NCBI RefSeq assembly: GCF_964340395.1
Contig: NC_135550.1
Span: 29,257,676 to 29,321,675, forward strand
DNA: 64,000 nucleotides
Origin: Glandiceps talaboti
Taxonomy: Eukaryota > Hemichordata > Enteropneusta > Spengelidae
Reading direction: 5' to 3'
Shown: positions 49,871 through 64,000 of the stretch, one piece after another
Layout: each line of letters opens with the position of its first letter
Position numbering within the stretch: the first letter of the stretch is position 1
Notes under the pieces: generated by a model
What the model was told of the DNA's origin: nothing
Databases searched by the model: none
Seen by the model: only the letters and a program-made list of their open reading frames with translations
Position numbers and translations under genes: made by a program

Positions 49871-51122
49871 AAAGCCTGGGTAAGAACAAAAATTGATGCA
49901 TATAAAAAAGTTTGACTTTTAATCCAAATTTGCTTCGCTGTCTTGTTGTTATTGATCATTATTCCAATAATGTATACATAACTCAAAAGCCACGTTTACA
50001 CCGATGTATCTTACCTCACGACCACGTACTCATAGTTCCAACCTCAGGTGTACGTTTACACGTTTGGCGGTAGGTGCAATCATTGTTCACGTTGGTCGGT
50101 TTCGATAGGGTTTGGGAAACCATCCGTGTGTGCGTTTGGTTTCAGGCGTTTGCGTGTACAAGGAAACCAAACGAGAAAGTCCTACGTGAGGTTTGAATTA
50201 GTAGGGTTTTCTTCAGCCTTGTACGGTATCCTTAGTACGGTAAACAGGATTATGTATTGCATTGGGGTAAATCATTTGAAATCGGGGGGGGGGGGGCATA
50301 TGTATCTATGTATCTATGTGTGCATCGTCTCTGTTATGTATTTATTTTTGTCTTACAACAATCAAAAAAGTGAAAACTGTTGATCGATAGGTACTGGACT
50401 GGGGTTGTCCATGAGAACAATGGTCAAATATAAACAGATATATACTTGGGAAGGTTTCGGTACCAGATGTCATGGCAATTAATGAGTGGGTTTTTATTTC
50501 CAGGCCATGATAATAATAGATCTCTCAATGATTCATTTGAAGTAAATACTGGCCACCATCGTTGTTTGGTTCCCTACTTGTGTACTTGTGTACGTGTGTG
50601 AAAGTGATATATTGACGCACATGGTAACGACTTCAAATTTAATGAAGGCTTGTTTTCAAACTTCGTTTTCGGTTTGCTAACAAATAATTTAAGGAGTCGT
50701 CATTTTGTAAAATATATGACATATGTACACCTGCTCATTCAATGCCAACAAACCTTATTTCTGAAATACGTGTTATAATCTGTTTTATTTTCAAAAATGC
50801 CCGGTGTCACATTTGTTCGAGCTATAGTCTTTTTAAATGAATCCGATGAAGGTCAGTCTCTACATGTAGATAACATAACAATGTGCAATGAGTGGGTCAA
50901 TATATCATTACCAAATCAAAGGTTAGAAACCCCAAAGGCAGTACAATCTTGTTTTAAAACTGGGAAGATTACTCTTTATATTGTACTCACGAGATCATAT
51001 ATATGTACTTTCTGTTTCAATCTGAAGATGTCAGCTGAGGGTTACCATTTTACGTGAATGTGTAGCGTACACCGTTTGTGTACACACAAAGTCAATCGTA
51101 ACATTTTGTACACATTATCGTA

Positions 51123-51224
51123 GACATACATACATACATACATACGCATACATACATACATACATACATACATACACACACATGTACATGCATGTCTCTG
51201 CTTTTCTGTTTCTGTCTGTCAACC

Positions 51225-51263
<39 letters not shown>

Positions 51264-51270
51264 GTGTGTG

Positions 51271-51322
<52 letters not shown>

Positions 51323-51335
51323 AACCTGTCAACCT
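51123..51335. repeat. (CATA)n and (CTGT)n microsatellites
   Basis: CATA run 51123-51182 and CTGT run 51213-51322, with caacctgtct variants. Confidence 0.95.
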
Positions 51336-53327
51336 GTCTCTCTCTAGGCTTTCTTTGACAGTTGTATAGTTCAATTATTTTTCAGCGGGTTTACCACAAA
51401 GAGCTTAATGGCTTTATATATGATACGCTCTTTAACATTTTCCATCTATACCTGGTTTAGAATCACATATGCCATGACAAGAAGATTTGAAGCAAAAAGC
51501 TTTTATTTACAAATTAGTTGTATACCACATGTGGAGATGAAGATGAAGTGAGATGACTATGTGACGCACTTGTTGCCATAGAGACGGCTATCAATCGATT
51601 TCTATATCTAATTCTAATGTCGTAATTTACTTTCCTGCAAACAAAACTGTCCTTATATTTTTCAGTGACATTCAGGAAATTGTTTTCAGTTTAAGAATAC
51701 GACTACTCAGTTGAACAAATGCGCGAATAAGGTTCGAAGACGGTGATAAAAAACGGTCGCTATGGTGATGTGTACTTTACAGGTACGAGTATCTTCTGCT
51801 CTGCAGAAATTTTGTCCTAAGCTTTTTTGACTCTAGGCGACCAATATTCACCGTGACAATGAATTTAGCATATGTTAATGTCGAATCTAAGAAGTTGTAT
51901 GATCTTATAAGGTAAAATGTTGAGAAAATAATAAGATTGGTAGAGTAATCTCCATGACATTAAGTTTATTGTTATTCTAATTTACGTGTCTGATATTTGA
52001 TTGTTATGCAAATATTTAGGGATGACATCACAGTGTGGTGGCGATGAAGATGATAGAAACGAAAAGAGGGACAAGGAACCAAAGAAAATATGGTATCAAT
52101 ACAACAATAAATATATACAAATAAGAAACAACACATATCGTGTCAAAATTTGTAAATATTAAAAGTATCGAAGATAGAAATGTCGAAAAATGTGCACATT
52201 CTCATTTGCATAATCTCTTCTTCACATGATGGTAATCACGTGAAGTTCAAGTTCAGTAACCAGCCTCGAAAAGTATCCCTGCAATCTTAGAAACCGACTG
52301 AGGAGAAAATAAAGACCGTAAAACATCGCATGTACATGATTTTTTTTTCAATATACTTGATTTGAAAGACTCTTACCTTAAGATGAAAGCATTTGACTTC
52401 GATATAGACTGACTAGAAAATGGAAAAGTAACCTAACACCCTTTGTATTTTTGAATTCTAAGTGCGCCAAGTTTTACAGTGTCTAACACCTTTTCTTAAA
52501 AAAATCTTTTAGGATTTCTACTCCTGTTTTCAGGATAAAGGAGTAAAGAAACCGTATATATTTAAGTAGAATCGTCGCAGTGCACCAACCGTCAAACGAC
52601 CTGCCTGCACCACAATTCACGTTTATAGCTAAAATGATGTAAGCTTGGTGTTTCACTCATGCAACATGACATTTAATACACACCCTCAGACAACTTCTAA
52701 TGCAAAAGAAATAATTACATAGGTGCCATGCACAATGGAGATGTAGAAATAGTCAAGTTGAAATGTTGATTATCAGTTAGAAAATAAACCATGAATTGCA
52801 GTCATTAAAATCTTCAAGTCCAAGTGTAATGTTTTCATTAGAAGCCAGTGTTTTCACTGCACTGTGAAAGAATAGAACTATTTATCAGTGTTAAATGTGA
52901 TTGGGCAAAGGATTCTGTTGTGTTTATTGTGTCTGTGTTATTGTTAGTCTAGAGTCGAAATATGTCTATCTCTGTGTTAAAACGTGATGTCCCATGAGTG
53001 AAACACAAGGCCTTCATCATTTTAGCTGTATTTGTCCTTCGGTGCTATCATTCCAGATCGCGCCAAATGCACTTATAAAAGATATACAATTTTATTCACA
53101 TTATTCACAGTTGACAAGGAATCACGACTTATTGCCGGAAAGTACATGGGCCGAAACTAGGACTACACACCTAGGAGATGTAATCATAATTTGTAAAAAT
53201 TAAGGTGATTTATGTGTTCATCATATGATGTCCATTTCAATACCACGTGGTGGCTTTATAGACTTCATTTGTAATGAAAGTCAACTTAGAACCACAACGT
53301 TTTCCTTTCTTTTGCACAAATTCTGTT

Positions 53328-63425
<10,098 letters not shown>

Positions 63426-63637
63426 CTATAATGAAAGCAAGAGAGAAGTTTTGTTATCAGACTTAAAACAACATTGAAGATGTCGTGATATTGATGAAGT
63501 ATAACATTACATACACGCATCTGGAAAGCCAATCACAATAAATGGCGGGATTAGTATGGGCCAGTTCCTCATATGGCTGATGTATTAATTCGTCTGTTTA
63601 CGAATTTTATAATGTCCTGTCGAGGCAAAACTTTGAA

Positions 63638-63692
63638 CATACATACATACATACATACATACATACATACATACATACATACATACATACAT

Positions 63693-63723
<31 letters not shown>

Positions 63724-63829
63724 TACATACATACATACATACATACATACATACATACATACATACATACATACATACATACATACATACACACACATAC
63801 ACATCCATCCATCCATCCATCCATCCATC

Positions 63830-63861
<32 letters not shown>

Positions 63862-63951
63862 TACATACATACATACATACATACATACATACATACATAC
63901 ATACATACATACATACATACATACATACATACATACATACATACATACATT
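63638..63951. repeat. (CATA)n-(CA)n-(CATC)n microsatellite
   Basis: Over 300 bp of CATA repeat with internal CA and CATC blocks, about 210 bp upstream of the PAS exon in the next KCNH intron. Confidence 0.95.
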
Positions 63952-64000
63952 ATTGCAATCTAATGAATTAGCTGTATACTATTCCAAACATACAATGACA

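Larger units (their letters stand above)
47511..53327. other. spacer between the peptide gene and KCNH
   Basis: About 5.8 kb of repeat fragments and simple repeats; no gene recognised. AATAAA for KCNH (minus strand) lies at 53091-53096. Confidence 0.65.

Noticed and set aside
50797-51057. 86-codon ORF on the plus strand
   Set aside because: No signal peptide, domain or splice context; composition like the surrounding AT-rich DNA.

Overview
This window is animal nuclear DNA. It is AT-rich, with short exons, introns of about 0.1-4.5 kb with GT-AG ends, dense microsatellites and minisatellites, and fragments of LINE, SINE, Penelope-like and MITE-type elements. No bacterial, organellar or viral gene organisation is visible. 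I read it as a marine invertebrate. An eclosion-hormone-like peptide gene is compatible with an ambulacrarian (hemichordate or echinoderm) or an arthropod-type neuropeptide set, but the species cannot be fixed from this sequence alone.

Layout: (1) 1-28.4 kb holds three Cys-loop ligand-gated ion channel genes of the nicotinic-receptor type. LGIC-A (+) is cut by the left edge and runs tail-to-tail into LGIC-B (-), which is followed in tandem by LGIC-C (-). B and C could be rebuilt completely (9 exons each, 486 and 468 aa, every splice phase consistent). All three lack the vicinal cysteines of ACh-binding alpha subunits and the pore-lining -1' glutamate. (2) 28.4-35.3 kb is repeat-rich: a decayed Penelope-like element, microsatellites, a hammerhead-ribozyme-like motif, and one unrecognised ORF. 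(3) 35.4-43.2 kb is a complete 11-exon Hedgehog acyltransferase gene (HHAT, +, 513 aa, catalytic Asp and His present). (4) 43.2-53.3 kb contains a single-coding-exon gene for a secreted six-cysteine peptide resembling eclosion hormone (-) and otherwise repeats. (5) 53.3-63.4 kb is an EAG-type voltage-gated potassium channel gene (KCNH1/KCNH5 type, -), lacking only its first exon(s), which lie beyond the right edge. HHAT and KCNH are convergent neighbours, as I recall for human HHAT and KCNH1.

The most unusual signal is a recurrent architecture. Three unrelated introns (LGIC-B, LGIC-C, HHAT) each begin or end inside a minisatellite whose repeat unit contains the exon-intron junction itself, so the real splice site is followed or preceded by 6-11 near-identical decoy copies. 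In each case use of a decoy brings an in-frame stop. I suggest these be treated as splice-junction minisatellites.
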